From Corynebacterium fournieri (GTDB taxonomy: Bacteria > Actinomycetota > Actinomycetes > Mycobacteriales > Mycobacteriaceae): a stretch of DNA of 64,000 bases. Positions 6,445-15,576 of this stretch are shown one piece after another. Positions within the stretch are counted from its first letter, which is position 1. Each line of letters begins with the position of its first letter. The stretch covers positions 434,001 to 498,000 of the forward strand of contig NZ_CP047210.1 of the NCBI RefSeq assembly GCF_030408775.1. The letters are read 5' to 3'. Below the pieces are notes generated by a model. The model was not told where the DNA came from. It did not search any database and saw only the letters and a list, made by a program, of their open reading frames with translations. Both the position numbers and the translations under genes were made by a program.

Positions 6445-9400
6445 ATGAGATTCAACGGGGGAGCGCCGCTGTCGTGGTCGCGGCTGGAGCGCATTCTCTC
6501 CGGCCGGCCTGGCCCGGAACCGGTGCCGGTGGGGCACACGGGCACCCCGGCCGGCGCCGCGTACGGCGCGGCTTCCGACGCGCCGTACGCGGCGCCGCCG
6601 CGCGAGCGGGGCGTTGCGACGGTGCCGTTTGCGGAGTTGCACGCCGTAAGTTCGTACAGCTTCCTCGGTGGGGCGAGTGAACCGGAGGACCTCGTCGCTA
6701 GGGCGGTTGAGCTGGGTCTTAGCGCTGTCGGGCTGCTGGATCGGGACGGGTTCTACGGTGTGGTGAAGTTTGCTGAAGCCGCAGCGGCGGCCGGATTGGC
6801 CACAGTCTTCGGGGCGGAGCTGACCTTGGGCGAGAAGGTGCTGCCCGTTATTGCCCGCGGTCCCGAGGGGTACAAGCTGCTGTCGCACCTGATGGCGGAT
6901 GCGCACATGGCCACGCGCGAAAAAGACAAGGTGGCCTACCCGCCGCTGGAGCTGATCGGCGACCAGCTCGGCGGCACCTGCGTCGTACTCGCCGGGTGGC
7001 GGTGGGCGGGAGAAATCGATCACCTTATCGACTCCTTCGGTGAGCCCAACGTCGTGCGCGAGTACGAGGTATCCATGACCCCGGAAGACGCCGACCGGCA
7101 CGCGCTGCTGGACCGGCACGAGCACCTGCCTGCCATCGTCAGCGCAGCCCCGGCCGCCGCCACCCGCGACCATGCCCGGCTGGCCGCGGCGAAACGGGCG
7201 CTGGTCAGGCGCGAGTCGCTCGCCCAGGCGCACGGGGACCTGCATCCGATGGGGGCGAACTGGCTGCGCTCCGGCGAACAGCTCGCACGCATGCTGCCCG
7301 GCTGCGAGCCGAAGCTGGCCTACAGCGTCGAGCTTGCTCAAGCCTGCGCGTTCACCCTCGACCTGGTGGCGCCGGAACTGCCGCGCTACCCCACGCCTGG
7401 CGGGCGCAGCGAGATGGACCACCTGCGGGGGCTCACCCTGGCGAGTGCGGAGGTGAGGTATGCGGGGAGGGGGCCGGAGGTGCGTCGCAAAGCAATGGCC
7501 CAGATCCGCTACGAGCTGGAGGTAATTGAAGAGCTCAACTTCCCCGGCTACTTCCTCATCATCTACGACCTGGTGGATTTCTGCGGGCGCGAAAACATCA
7601 TGTGCCAGGGGCGCGGCAGCGCGGCGAACTCGGCGGTGTGCTTCGCGCTCGGGATCACAAACGTCGAGCCGATCGAGGCGGGACTGTTGTTCGAGCGTTT
7701 CTTATCGCCCGACCGCGACGGCCCGCCCGATATCGATCTCGACATCGAATCCGGCCGGCGCGAAGAGGTCATCCAGTACGTCTACGCCACCTACGGGCGG
7801 GACAACGCTGCGCAGGTGGCCAACGTGATCACGTACCGGACCAAAGGCGCGGTGCGCGATGCGGCGCGGGCGCTCGGGTTCGCCCAGGGCGCCGCCGACA
7901 GCTGGTCGAAGGGGCTGACAGACCCGCCGGAGGCCGTGGTGAAACTCGCCGCCCAGTTCAAAGGGCAGCCGCGCCACCTGGGCATCCACTCCGGCGGCAT
8001 GGTCATCTGCGACCGCCCCATCGCCGACGTGGTGCCGGTGGAGTGGGCGCGCATGGAAAACCGCTCGGTGGTGCAGTGGGACAAAGACGACTGCGCCTCC
8101 GCCGGCCTGGTCAAGTTCGACCTGCTGGGGCTCGGCATGCTCGAAGCGCTGCACCACATGGTGGACCTGGTGGAGGAGACCACCGGCCGCACGGTGCACT
8201 TGTGGGAGCTGCCCCTCGACGATGCGGACGTCTACGACATGCTCTGCCGCGCCGATTCCGTCGGCGTGTTCCAGGTGGAGTCGCGCGCGCAAATGGGCAC
8301 CCTGCCCAGGTTGAAGCCGCGCCGGTTTTTCGACCTCGTGGTGGAAGTCGCTTTGATCCGTCCCGGCCCGATCCAGGGTGGTTCCGTGCACCCGTATTTG
8401 CGGCGCCGCGACGGGCTGGAGCCGGTGACCTACGACCACCCGGTGCTCGAGCGCTGCCTGGGCAAGACGCTGGGCATCCCGCTGTTTCAAGAGCAGCTCA
8501 TGCAGATCTGCGTGGATGCGGCCGGGTTTTCCGGCAGGGAGGCGGATGCTTTACGACGAGCCATGGGCTCCAAACGCTCTCCCGCCAAAATGGCCGCGTT
8601 GAAATCCCGCTTCTTCGAAGGGTGCTTACGCACCAACGACATCGGCGAGGAAGTGGCGGAGCGGCTGTGGCAGAAGATCGTGGCGTTTGCCGCCTACGGC
8701 TTCCCGGAGTCGCACTCGCAGTCCTTTGCCTCGCTGGTGTACTTCTCCGCGTGGTTTAAGCGCCACTACCCGGCGCAGTTTTGCGTGGGGCTGTTGCGCG
8801 CGCAGCCGATGGGGTTTTACTCCCCGCAGTCGTTGATCCAGGACGCGCGCCGCCACGGGGTGGAAGTGCTGCCGGTGTCCGTGAACGAGTCCGGCTGCGA
8901 GGCGCGGTGCGTGGATTCCGCCACGATCCGGGTGGGGCTGAACCTGGTGCGCGGACTCGGCGCGGCAGCGGCGCGGCGCGTGGAGGAAGCGGCGCCGTTT
9001 GCGGATATCGCGGACCTGTCGCGCCGGGCGGATTTGTCCGTGGACCATGTGGAGGCGCTGGCCCGCGCGGGCGCGTTGGACTGCTTCGGGGTCACGCGCC
9101 GCCAGGCGCTGTGGCAGGCGGGCGTGGCCGCCACGGAGCGCGACGGGATGCTGCCGGGACTGTCTGCCGTGACGGCGCCGCCGCTGCCGGGCATGAACCC
9201 GTTTGAGCTGATGGCCGCCGACGTCGCGGCCACCGGTGTGACCCCGGGTCTGATGCCGGTGGAGATGGTGCGCGCAGCGTTGTCGGAGCAGGGCGTGGTG
9301 CCCGCGTCCGAGCTGCTGCACGGGGTCGAAGACGGCACCCGCGTGCGCGTCGCCGGGGTGATCACGCACCGCCAGCACCCGCAAACCGCAGGCGGGGTGA

Positions 9401-9615
9401 CCTTTTTAGGCATGGAGGACGAAACCGGCCTGATCAACGTGGTCATCTCCGTCGGGTTGTGGAACAAGCAGCGCGTGCTGGCCCGCACCGCCAAAGCGCT
9501 GGTTGTGCGCGGGATCGTGCAAAACGCCTCCGGGGCGGTGTCCGTGGTGGCGGACCGGTTGGAGCCGCTGGCGATGGGCGAGCTGCTCTCGCGCGGGTCC
9601 CGGGATTTTCGGTGA
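6445..9615 (+). CDS. dnaE2: Error-prone DNA polymerase DnaE2
   Basis: 1056 aa, the usual DnaE2 length. Order: a proline/glycine-rich N-terminal extension, a PHP domain (about 50-270), the C-family polymerase core with the PDIDLDIES catalytic aspartates near residue 430, the finger and helix-hairpin-helix region (about 770-880), and an OB-fold (about 955-1030). It lacks the long beta-clamp/tau tail of replicative DnaE1. It performs error-prone translesion synthesis in the cytoplasm, with ImuA'/ImuB in other actinobacteria; those partners are not in this window. The PHP active site looks degenerate: HxH is replaced by HAV, and the usual TDHDG by LDRDG. An SOS-like box precedes it. Confidence 0.95.
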   Translation: MRFNGGAPLSWSRLERILSGRPGPEPVPVGHTGTPAGAAYGAASDAPYAAPPRERGVATVPFAELHAVSSYSFLGGASEPEDLVARAVELGLSAVGLLDRDGFYGVVKFAEAAAAAGLATVFGAELTLGEKVLPVIARGPEGYKLLSHLMADAHMATREKDKVAYPPLELIGDQLGGTCVVLAGWRWAGEIDHLIDSFGEPNVVREYEVSMTPEDADRHALLDRHEHLPAIVSAAPAAATRDHARLAAAKRALVRRESLAQAHGDLHPMGANWLRSGEQLARMLPGCEPKLAYSVELAQACAFTLDLVAPELPRYPTPGGRSEMDHLRGLTLASAEVRYAGRGPEVRRKAMAQIRYELEVIEELNFPGYFLIIYDLVDFCGRENIMCQGRGSAANSAVCFALGITNVEPIEAGLLFERFLSPDRDGPPDIDLDIESGRREEVIQYVYATYGRDNAAQVANVITYRTKGAVRDAARALGFAQGAADSWSKGLTDPPEAVVKLAAQFKGQPRHLGIHSGGMVICDRPIADVVPVEWARMENRSVVQWDKDDCASAGLVKFDLLGLGMLEALHHMVDLVEETTGRTVHLWELPLDDADVYDMLCRADSVGVFQVESRAQMGTLPRLKPRRFFDLVVEVALIRPGPIQGGSVHPYLRRRDGLEPVTYDHPVLERCLGKTLGIPLFQEQLMQICVDAAGFSGREADALRRAMGSKRSPAKMAALKSRFFEGCLRTNDIGEEVAERLWQKIVAFAAYGFPESHSQSFASLVYFSAWFKRHYPAQFCVGLLRAQPMGFYSPQSLIQDARRHGVEVLPVSVNESGCEARCVDSATIRVGLNLVRGLGAAAARRVEEAAPFADIADLSRRADLSVDHVEALARAGALDCFGVTRRQALWQAGVAATERDGMLPGLSAVTAPPLPGMNPFELMAADVAATGVTPGLMPVEMVRAALSEQGVVPASELLHGVEDGTRVRVAGVITHRQHPQTAGGVTFLGMEDETGLINVVISVGLWNKQRVLARTAKALVVRGIVQNASGAVSVVADRLEPLAMGELLSRGSRDFR

Positions 9616-9647
9616 GGGGGTCCGGCTGCGGGATGTGTACCGGGGCG

Positions 9648-9800
9648 GGATGCTTACTCATGGATGCTTACTCAGGCAGGATGCTTACTCCTGGATGCTT
9701 ACTCTTCGAAACGGCCCCTGCGCTGTCTGGCACGGCTCTCGACGTGCAAGCATCCTGGAGTAAGCATCTGGGACGGGTAAGCACCCTGGGGTAAGCATCT
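9648..9800. repeat. Dyad repeat element, locus 1 (GGATGCTTACTC family)
   Basis: The left arm holds four copies of GGATGCTTACTC (9648-9659, 9662-9673, 9679-9690, 9693-9704). After a core of about 40 bp the right arm holds four reverse-complement copies of GAGTAAGCATCC or variants (9746-9755 partial, 9758-9769, 9775-9786, 9789-9800). The whole 153-bp element is thus a large imperfect palindrome. It fills the dnaE2-to-PH-protein gap. A related element lies at 23027-23214. Confidence 0.85.
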
Positions 9801-9842
9801 GCAGCCGGAGCCGCGCCAGACCAGGCTGGTAGCGTGAGCGGC

Positions 9843-10337
9843 ATGTCCGATGCCCCGATAACGCCCCTGCCCACCTCGGTGGAGCAGATGCACAAGGTCT
9901 CGCCGAAGCTGATGTGGCCGAAGTTGGTGGGCAACGCGATTTGGATGCTCATCATCTGCGGCGGGCTGTACCTGTCCTACCGGGAGTGGGGGTGGGGCTT
10001 TCTCATCCCGCTGGGGGCGTTCGCCGTCTTTTTTATCTGGCGGTTTTTCCTCATCCCGTTCCAGGTGCGCAACATGGGCTGGCTGGAAACAGACAATGAG
10101 CTGGTCTTGAGCAAGGGCAAGATGTTCCACACCATCACGGTCATTCCGTACGGGCGTATCCAGTTCGTGGATGTGGAGTCGGGCCCGATTTCGCGCCCGC
10201 TCGGGTTGAAGGAGCTGAAGGTGCACACCGCGTCGAGCTCGTCGGATTCGGACCTTCCGGGTTTGCTCGCAAAGGACGCGGATGCGCTGCGCGACCGTCT
10301 CGCCGTAAAAGCCCGCGAACGGATGAGCGGTCTGTGA
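9843..10337 (+). CDS. PH domain-containing membrane protein (YdbS-like)
   Basis: About 164 aa from ATG 9843; GTG 9834 would add three residues. Two adjacent hydrophobic segments (about residues 27-70) form a membrane hairpin, followed by a bacterial PH domain (bPH2) with the strand pairs VRNMGWLETDNELVLSKG and VIPYGRIQFVDVESG. This matches the small partner of the YdbS/YdbT pairs in Firmicutes and the Cfp6-like proteins of mycobacteria. The function is unclear; proposals include envelope stress or bacteriocin tolerance. Its stop overlaps the next start by 4 bp (GTGA), so the two are co-expressed. Confidence 0.8.
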   Translation: MSDAPITPLPTSVEQMHKVSPKLMWPKLVGNAIWMLIICGGLYLSYREWGWGFLIPLGAFAVFFIWRFFLIPFQVRNMGWLETDNELVLSKGKMFHTITVIPYGRIQFVDVESGPISRPLGLKELKVHTASSSSDSDLPGLLAKDADALRDRLAVKARERMSGL

Positions 10338-11704
10338 GCACGCTTCACACCACCCCCGGCATGGAGGGCTACCGCCAGGTCCACCGACTGACGCCGCTGC
10401 TGCGCGTGTGGGCGTTCGCACTGGCGCTGGCCACCATCGCCCTGTTCAACTTCACCATGCCTATCTATCACTGGGCGCAGCGCGAAAACGTCGGGGCGGC
10501 CGACATCGCCTGGGCGGCCGCCGGTGTGGTCGCCGCCTTCGCGGTGATCTTCGCTGTGTCCCAGATCTGGTGGCGCCGCAGCGGGTTCATCATCGGTGAG
10601 GAGGAAGTGGAGGTGCGCCGCGGCGTGCTTACCAACCAGGTCCGCTCCGCGCAGTACGACCGCGTCCAGGCCGTGGACGTCATCGAGTCGTTTGCCCCGC
10701 GCGTGTTCGGGTTGGCTTCGGTGCGCATCGAGGCCGCGGGCAACGCGCAATCCGCCATCGAGATCATGTACTTACCGCGCGACGAGGCGGAGGAGGTGCG
10801 TGCGCAGCTGCTGCGCCGCATCGGCGGCACGCAGGGGCAGCTGCCTATCGACGCCACCTCCGGCCCCCACCTCGTGCCCCCGATTCCCATCCGCAGATCC
10901 CTGATCGGCACCACCTTCCAAATGTCCACGCTGTTTACCCTCGCGTGGTCGTTTGTGCCGATCTGGACAGACCTGAACGCGGCGGCGATTATCCCGGTGG
11001 TGGTGGGCTTTCTGCCGCAGATTTGGCGCACGATCGACCAATCTTGGCGCTTTACCTGCACCAAGGAAGGGGAGATGTTCCACCTCACCTATGGGTTGGC
11101 CAATCGCCGTCGCCAAGCGGTGCCGCGCTCACGCATCCACGCGGTGCAGCTGCGCCAGCCCATGTTCTGGCGACCCTTCGGCTGGTGGACGGTCTCTGTG
11201 GTGGTGGCTGGCTACGGCTCGGAGCGCAACAAGGAGTCCGGCACGTCCAAGCTTCTGCCGGTGGGCACGTGGGAGCAGGCGAAGGCGGTGGTGGACGCGA
11301 TCGGGCCGCTGACCGGCGATGACCTGACAGACCTTGCCAGCGCCGACTACCGCTCGCCGCGCAGCGCCCGCTGGGTCTCGCCGATCGACTGGAAGCGCCA
11401 GACGGTCAAGGTGCGCGACGGCGCGGTGGCCGTCACGGCCGGGCGCATCGGCCGCTGGTACCAGATGGTGGAAACCCCGCACATCCAGGAGCTGGCCTTC
11501 GAGCAGGGGCCGCTGCAGCGTTCGCTCGGGCTGGCCAACGTGGACTTAGACCTGGTGCCGGGCCCGTTCAGCGTGTCTGTGCGCGATGTGGGGGCGGACC
11601 AGGCGCGGGAGATCGTCGATAAGCTGCGAGCCCGCAAGCTCCCGCCGCTGTCAGACCCCGCCGACGAAGCCGAGCTGGCGCCACGCCTCGTAGACGGCGA
11701 CTGA
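10334..11704 (+). CDS. PH domain-containing membrane protein (YdbT-like)
   Basis: 456 aa. Two hydrophobic hairpins lie near residues 25-80 and 195-235, each followed by a bPH2-type domain; a third PH-like segment lies near residues 345-430. The repeated pattern of a polar strand pair after QVRSAQYDRVQAVDV, RSRIHAVQLRQP and VVETPHIQ-like segments marks the three copies. Together with the preceding 164-aa protein it forms a two-gene translationally coupled unit. Its 3' end overlaps the convergent trmL gene by 54 bp. Confidence 0.8.
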   Translation: MSTLHTTPGMEGYRQVHRLTPLLRVWAFALALATIALFNFTMPIYHWAQRENVGAADIAWAAAGVVAAFAVIFAVSQIWWRRSGFIIGEEEVEVRRGVLTNQVRSAQYDRVQAVDVIESFAPRVFGLASVRIEAAGNAQSAIEIMYLPRDEAEEVRAQLLRRIGGTQGQLPIDATSGPHLVPPIPIRRSLIGTTFQMSTLFTLAWSFVPIWTDLNAAAIIPVVVGFLPQIWRTIDQSWRFTCTKEGEMFHLTYGLANRRRQAVPRSRIHAVQLRQPMFWRPFGWWTVSVVVAGYGSERNKESGTSKLLPVGTWEQAKAVVDAIGPLTGDDLTDLASADYRSPRSARWVSPIDWKRQTVKVRDGAVAVTAGRIGRWYQMVETPHIQELAFEQGPLQRSLGLANVDLDLVPGPFSVSVRDVGADQAREIVDKLRARKLPPLSDPADEAELAPRLVDGD

Positions 11705-12115
11705 CGCGGAGTTGGTCAGGTTCATGCTGCGCCGCGCCGGCAGCATCGGGATGCGCACCTCGCGCGTGATCCGCCGGTGGGCCAGGTGTGCTTCCGGGAT
11801 GCCGTTGGCCTCGTTGCCGAACATCAGCGCGTCGCCGTCCTGGTAGGCCACCTCGTGGAAGTGGTGCTCGGTGTGCGCGGAAAACGCGAAGATGCGGGAA
11901 TCCGGGATGGAGTCGAAGCAGGCGTCGATGTTCGGGTGGATGATCACGTCGGCGAGGTCGTGGTAGTCCAAGCCAGCGCGTTTGAGGTGCTTGTCGTCGA
12001 AATTGAAGCCGAGCGGTTCGACAAAGTGCAGCTGCGCGCCGGTGTTCGCCGCCAGACGGATCGCGGCGCCCGCGTTGCCGCCGATGGCCGGGTTGTCGTA
12101 GATGATGTGGAGCAC
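11651..12115 (-). CDS. trmL: tRNA (cytidine/uridine-2'-O-)-methyltransferase TrmL-like (SpoU family)
   Basis: 154 aa from GTG 12115, giving [16 protein letters not shown], the normal TrmL N-terminus; the frame remains open upstream without protein-like content. SpoU motifs are [13 protein letters not shown] near residue 15, FGNEANGIP near 100, and [19 protein letters not shown] near 120, which forms the trefoil-knot AdoMet site. The enzyme methylates the 2'-OH of the wobble base of certain leucine tRNAs. It is divergent from folD (about 24 bp between starts), so the promoters overlap or one transcript is leaderless. Confidence 0.88.
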   Translation of the reverse strand: MLHIIYDNPAIGGNAGAAIRLAANTGAQLHFVEPLGFNFDDKHLKRAGLDYHDLADVIIHPNIDACFDSIPDSRIFAFSAHTEHHFHEVAYQDGDALMFGNEANGIPEAHLAHRRITREVRIPMLPARRSMNLTNSASVAVYEAWRQLGFVGGV

Positions 12116-12139
12116 GACCAAGAGTCTAGGATTGTGGCC

Positions 12140-13012
12140 GTGACTGCGATCAAACTGGACGGAAAACTCTACCGCGAGGAGATTTTCGCGGACTTGAAGC
12201 AACGCGTCGCTCGCCTCAAGAGCGAATGCGGCATCACCCCGGGCCTGGCCACGGTGCTCGTCGGCGAAGACCCCGCCAGCCAGAACTACGTGCGCATGAA
12301 GCACAAAGACTGCGAGGAGCTGGGCATCGCCTCGATTATGAAGGAGCTGCCGGGCGACTGCACGCAAGAGCAGCTGGAACAGCTCATTAGCGAGCTCAAC
12401 AACGACCCGGCCGTGACCGGCTACATCGTCCAGCTGCCGCTGCCGAAGCACCTGGATGAAAACCGCGTGCTCGAGCTGATCGACCCGGCCAAAGACGCCG
12501 ACGGTTTGCACCCGGTCAACCTGGGCAAGCTGGTGCTGGGCGAGCCAGCCCCGCTGCCGTGCACCCCGAACGGCTCCATCAAACTGCTGGAGCGTTTCGG
12601 CGTGGACCTTGACGGCGCGATCGTGTGCGTCATCGGCCGCGGCGTGACCGTGGGCCGCCCGATCTCGCTCATGCTGACTTCCCGCGACGTCAACGCCACC
12701 ACGGTGCTGTGCCACACCGGCACGAAGGACCTCGCCGCGGAGACGCGTCGGGCCGACGTGATCATCGCCGCGGCCGGCAAGCCGCACATGATCACCGCCG
12801 ACATGATCAAAGAGGGCGCGGCGCTTCTCGACGTCGGAGTCTCCCGCGTCGACGGCAAAACCGTCGGCGACCTGCACCCGGACGTGTGGGAAAAGGCCGG
12901 CTGGGTCTCGCCGAACCCGGGCGGTGTGGGCCCGATGACGCGCACGTTCTTGGTGCGCAACATCGTGGAAAACGCCGAGCGCCAGGCTGGTGTCCAGCAG
13001 GGTGGGCAGTAG
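12140..13012 (+). CDS. folD: Methylenetetrahydrofolate dehydrogenase/cyclohydrolase FolD
   Basis: 290 aa from GTG 12140 ([14 protein letters not shown]); GTG 12134 is two codons earlier. Signatures: [14 protein letters not shown] near residue 50, carrying the catalytic Tyr and Lys, [13 protein letters not shown] near 95, DADGLHPVN near 120, [11 protein letters not shown] near 165 (NADP site) and [11 protein letters not shown] near 260. It interconverts 5,10-methylene- and 10-formyl-tetrahydrofolate for purine, formyl-Met and methionine synthesis. Its 3' end overlaps the following DUF3017 gene by 23 bp, indicating an operon. Confidence 0.95.
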   Translation: MTAIKLDGKLYREEIFADLKQRVARLKSECGITPGLATVLVGEDPASQNYVRMKHKDCEELGIASIMKELPGDCTQEQLEQLISELNNDPAVTGYIVQLPLPKHLDENRVLELIDPAKDADGLHPVNLGKLVLGEPAPLPCTPNGSIKLLERFGVDLDGAIVCVIGRGVTVGRPISLMLTSRDVNATTVLCHTGTKDLAAETRRADVIIAAAGKPHMITADMIKEGAALLDVGVSRVDGKTVGDLHPDVWEKAGWVSPNPGGVGPMTRTFLVRNIVENAERQAGVQQGGQ

Positions 13013-13364
13013 CAAAATCCAGCTGCCTGGTGCGGAGATGCCGCCGGGCTTGACGCTGGACAACCCCCATGACCGCGGCAACGCCGCCTCGCCGCTGCCG
13101 CTTGCGGTGCAGCGCGCGATGGTGGCGCTGTTTGTCGTGGGGTTTGTGCTTTCGGGGGTGTACGCGGCGACGGAGCATTGGCGCCGCGCCACGTTCACAC
13201 TGGGTGCGGCCATGCTGTGGCTGACCCTGATGCGCCTGACGTGCGATTCGAAGGTGATCGGCCTTGTCGCAGTGCGCTCCAAGCGCTACGACGCGATGTT
13301 TACCACCGCGTTGGGGGCTGCGATGCTGTGGCTGTCGTGGTCGGTGGACGCGCTGGGGTCCTGA
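12990..13364 (+). CDS. DUF3017 small membrane protein
   Basis: 124 aa with two or three hydrophobic segments (about residues 42-62, 68-85 and 104-120) after a polar N-terminus containing LDNPHDRGN. Actinobacterial DUF3017 proteins of this size commonly follow folD. Function unknown. The GTG start lies inside the end of folD; a later start is possible, but the N-terminal polar segment is protein-like. Confidence 0.75.
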   Translation: MSSRVGSSKIQLPGAEMPPGLTLDNPHDRGNAASPLPLAVQRAMVALFVVGFVLSGVYAATEHWRRATFTLGAAMLWLTLMRLTCDSKVIGLVAVRSKRYDAMFTTALGAAMLWLSWSVDALGS

Positions 13365-13450
13365 AACAGTAGTTCAGAAACATTGTGAAACTTCAAGATT
13401 CACCTGTTGTTTAACTGTGTGTCGGCGGGGGTTCAGCTTCACGCCCTAGG

Positions 13451-14473
13451 GTGCCACGGGTGAATTTGAAAAGTGGAGAAGTCGATACAGCTGGCGCCAC
13501 CGCGCAGGTGACGCTTCGCGGGGTGCGTCGCGAGTTCGCGGACGGCACCGGTTTGCACGAGACCTCCCTGGACATCGCTAAGGGCGAGTTCGTCTCGATC
13601 CTCGGGCCTTCGGGCTGCGGCAAGTCCACGCTGTTGCGCTGCATCGCGGGTTTGGAAACGCCGGATGCCGGGGTGATCGAATTCGCCGGGCACGAAGTCT
13701 TTGGCCCTTCCGTGAACGTGCCGGTGAACAAGCGCAACCTGTCCATGGTCTTTCAGGACCTCGCGTTGTGGCCGCACATGACCGTGGCCAAGAATGTCGA
13801 ATTCCCGCTAACCACCGGCAAGCAGAAGGTATCCAAGGCGGAGCGCGAACAGCGCGTTTCCCGTGCGATGGACATGGTGGGCATCAGCGCGAAGGCCGAG
13901 CAGCGGCCGAATGAGCTCTCCGGCGGGCAGCAGCAGCGCGTGGCTATCGCGCGTGCGCTGGTTTCGGATCCGGAGCTTTTGCTTATGGACGAGCCCCTGT
14001 CGGCCCTCGACGCAGCACTGCGCACTCAAATCCGCTCTGAGCTGACCCGCTTGGCCTACGAGCTCAACCTCACCGTCATCTACGTCACCCACGACCAATC
14101 CGAGGCGCTGGCCATGTCGGACCGGGTGGCGGTGATGGACGCCGGCAACGTTCGCCAGTTCGCCGACCCGGTGGAGCTCTACGACCATCCGGCGGACGAC
14201 TTCGTCGCCGGCTTTGTCGGCGTGACAAACACGCACGAGACCCTCCCCTCGAATAGGCCGGAGGATGTCGAGGTCACCCCGCTGCATGGAAAGCGTCCGG
14301 ATGTACTTCCGGCGAACTCCATCCTCGGCGAGGTGGTGGAGAGCCAGTACACCGGCGGGCGCTACGAAATCCGCAGCGTCGTGCCGGGTGCGCCCGAGCC
14401 CTGGCTGGCCTACACCAGGCACCGCTTGGGCCGCGGCGACGACGTGTTGCTGACGGTCACCCCACGTTCCTAA
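13451..14473 (+). CDS. ABC transporter ATP-binding protein (FbpC/PotA type)
   Basis: 340 aa (GTG 13451 or 13460). Walker A is GPSGCGKSTLL near residue 50, the Q-loop is MVFQDLALWPHM near 98, the signature is LSGGQQQRVAIARAL near 155, Walker B is LLLMDEPLSALD near 176 and the switch is VTHDQSEA near 210. The C-terminal TOBE-like extension (about 250-340) is typical of ferric/spermidine/sulfate importers. It is the first gene of a three-gene ABC operon with the binding protein and permease downstream. An imperfect GTGAA-N9-TTCAC dyad at 13385-13403 is a possible operator. Confidence 0.88.
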   Translation: MPRVNLKSGEVDTAGATAQVTLRGVRREFADGTGLHETSLDIAKGEFVSILGPSGCGKSTLLRCIAGLETPDAGVIEFAGHEVFGPSVNVPVNKRNLSMVFQDLALWPHMTVAKNVEFPLTTGKQKVSKAEREQRVSRAMDMVGISAKAEQRPNELSGGQQQRVAIARALVSDPELLLMDEPLSALDAALRTQIRSELTRLAYELNLTVIYVTHDQSEALAMSDRVAVMDAGNVRQFADPVELYDHPADDFVAGFVGVTNTHETLPSNRPEDVEVTPLHGKRPDVLPANSILGEVVESQYTGGRYEIRSVVPGAPEPWLAYTRHRLGRGDDVLLTVTPRS

Positions 14474-14505
14474 CCCCAGTTTCCCTTATGTAGGAGTATC
14501 CCGAA

Positions 14506-15567
14506 ATGAAGAAGATCATCGCTGCGCTCGCGGGCGCATCCGCCGCGTTCGGCCTGGTGGCCTGTGGTTCCGTCGAATCCAACGGCACCTCCGAGTCCAC
14601 CACCGCGAGCAATGAGACCGTCGCAGCCGAGCAGTGGAAGGCGCCGGAAGGCCTGTCCGGATCCATCGACTACTACTCTGCAAACCCGCAGGGCCTGACC
14701 GATGCGCTTGTCGAGGCTTTCCAGGACCGCACCGGCGTGACCGTCAACGTGTTCGCTGGCACCACCGGCGAGGTCACCGCCAAGATCAAGGCAGAGGAGG
14801 CCAACCCGCAGGCGGACGTGGTCTACCTCGCATCCTGGAACGCGGCCAACAAGCAGGCTGAAACGGGCGCGCTGGAGGCGTACAAGCCGGAAAACGTCGA
14901 GAACGCCAACGCCGATTGGAATGCTGCCGACGACACCTTCCACGGCCGCGACGGTTCCGCTTTGGCGCTGGTTGCCAACACCGACGTGGTCTCCGACATC
15001 CCGACCGACTGGGAGGATCTGGCAGACCCGAAGTACAAGGACCAGGTGATCATGCCCGACCCGCGCGAGTCCGGCACCGCAGCCGATCTCTTGGCCGCGA
15101 TGACCTCCGAGTGGGGCGAGGACAAGACTTGGGAGCTGTTTGACAAGCTCTTCGATAACGGCATGATCGTCCAGGGTGCGAACGGCCCGGCGCTTGACCA
15201 GGTCACCTCCGGCTCCAAGGGCATCGTCTTCGGCGGCGTGGACTACTCCGCGTACTCCGCCAAGGGCAAGGGTGAGCCGCTCGAGGTTGTCATCCCGTCT
15301 GCCGGCACCACGGTTACCCCGCGTCCGGTGATGATCATGAAATCCTCCGACAACATGGACGCCGCGAAGGCGTTTGTGGACTTCATGTTCTCCGAGGAAG
15401 CGCAGCAGATCTCCGCGTCCAAGAACATGATCCCGGCGAACAAGAACGTGGACCCGAAGAACGGCCCGAAGCTGGCGGACATCGAGCAGATTTCCGACGA
15501 CTGGGCCGCCATCTCCAAGGAATCCAAGGGTGTTCGCGAGCAGTTCGCTGAGCGCTACCTGAAGTAA
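14506..15567 (+). CDS. ABC transporter substrate-binding lipoprotein (FbpA/AfuA type)
   Basis: 353 aa. The signal peptide ends in lipobox LVAC near residue 20 and is followed by a Ser/Thr/Glu linker. The mature protein resembles type II periplasmic binding proteins for ferric iron or small anions: GSIDYYSANPQGLTDALVEAF near the N-terminus, DVVYLASWNAANKQ, VIMPDPRESGTAADLL and a TVTPRPVMI hinge segment. It loads the permease encoded just downstream. The ligand could be Fe3+, phosphonate or another anion; no DtxR-type box was seen upstream, so iron is not assured. Confidence 0.85.
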   Translation: MKKIIAALAGASAAFGLVACGSVESNGTSESTTASNETVAAEQWKAPEGLSGSIDYYSANPQGLTDALVEAFQDRTGVTVNVFAGTTGEVTAKIKAEEANPQADVVYLASWNAANKQAETGALEAYKPENVENANADWNAADDTFHGRDGSALALVANTDVVSDIPTDWEDLADPKYKDQVIMPDPRESGTAADLLAAMTSEWGEDKTWELFDKLFDNGMIVQGANGPALDQVTSGSKGIVFGGVDYSAYSAKGKGEPLEVVIPSAGTTVTPRPVMIMKSSDNMDAAKAFVDFMFSEEAQQISASKNMIPANKNVDPKNGPKLADIEQISDDWAAISKESKGVREQFAERYLK

Positions 15568-15576
15568 AAGGCAGCA

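Noticed and set aside
11777-12139. Upstream extension of folD to 411 codons
   Set aside because: The extension lies antisense within trmL and is not protein-like; FolD homologs begin at about the GTG near 12140.
12116-13282. Upstream extension of trmL to 543 codons
   Set aside because: That part is antisense to folD and the DUF3017 gene; TrmL proteins are about 155 aa and start at VLHIIYDNP.
13365-13450. DtxR iron box for the FbpABC-type operon
   Set aside because: No sequence near TTAGGTTAGGCTAACC was found; only the GTGAA-N9-TTCAC dyad is present.
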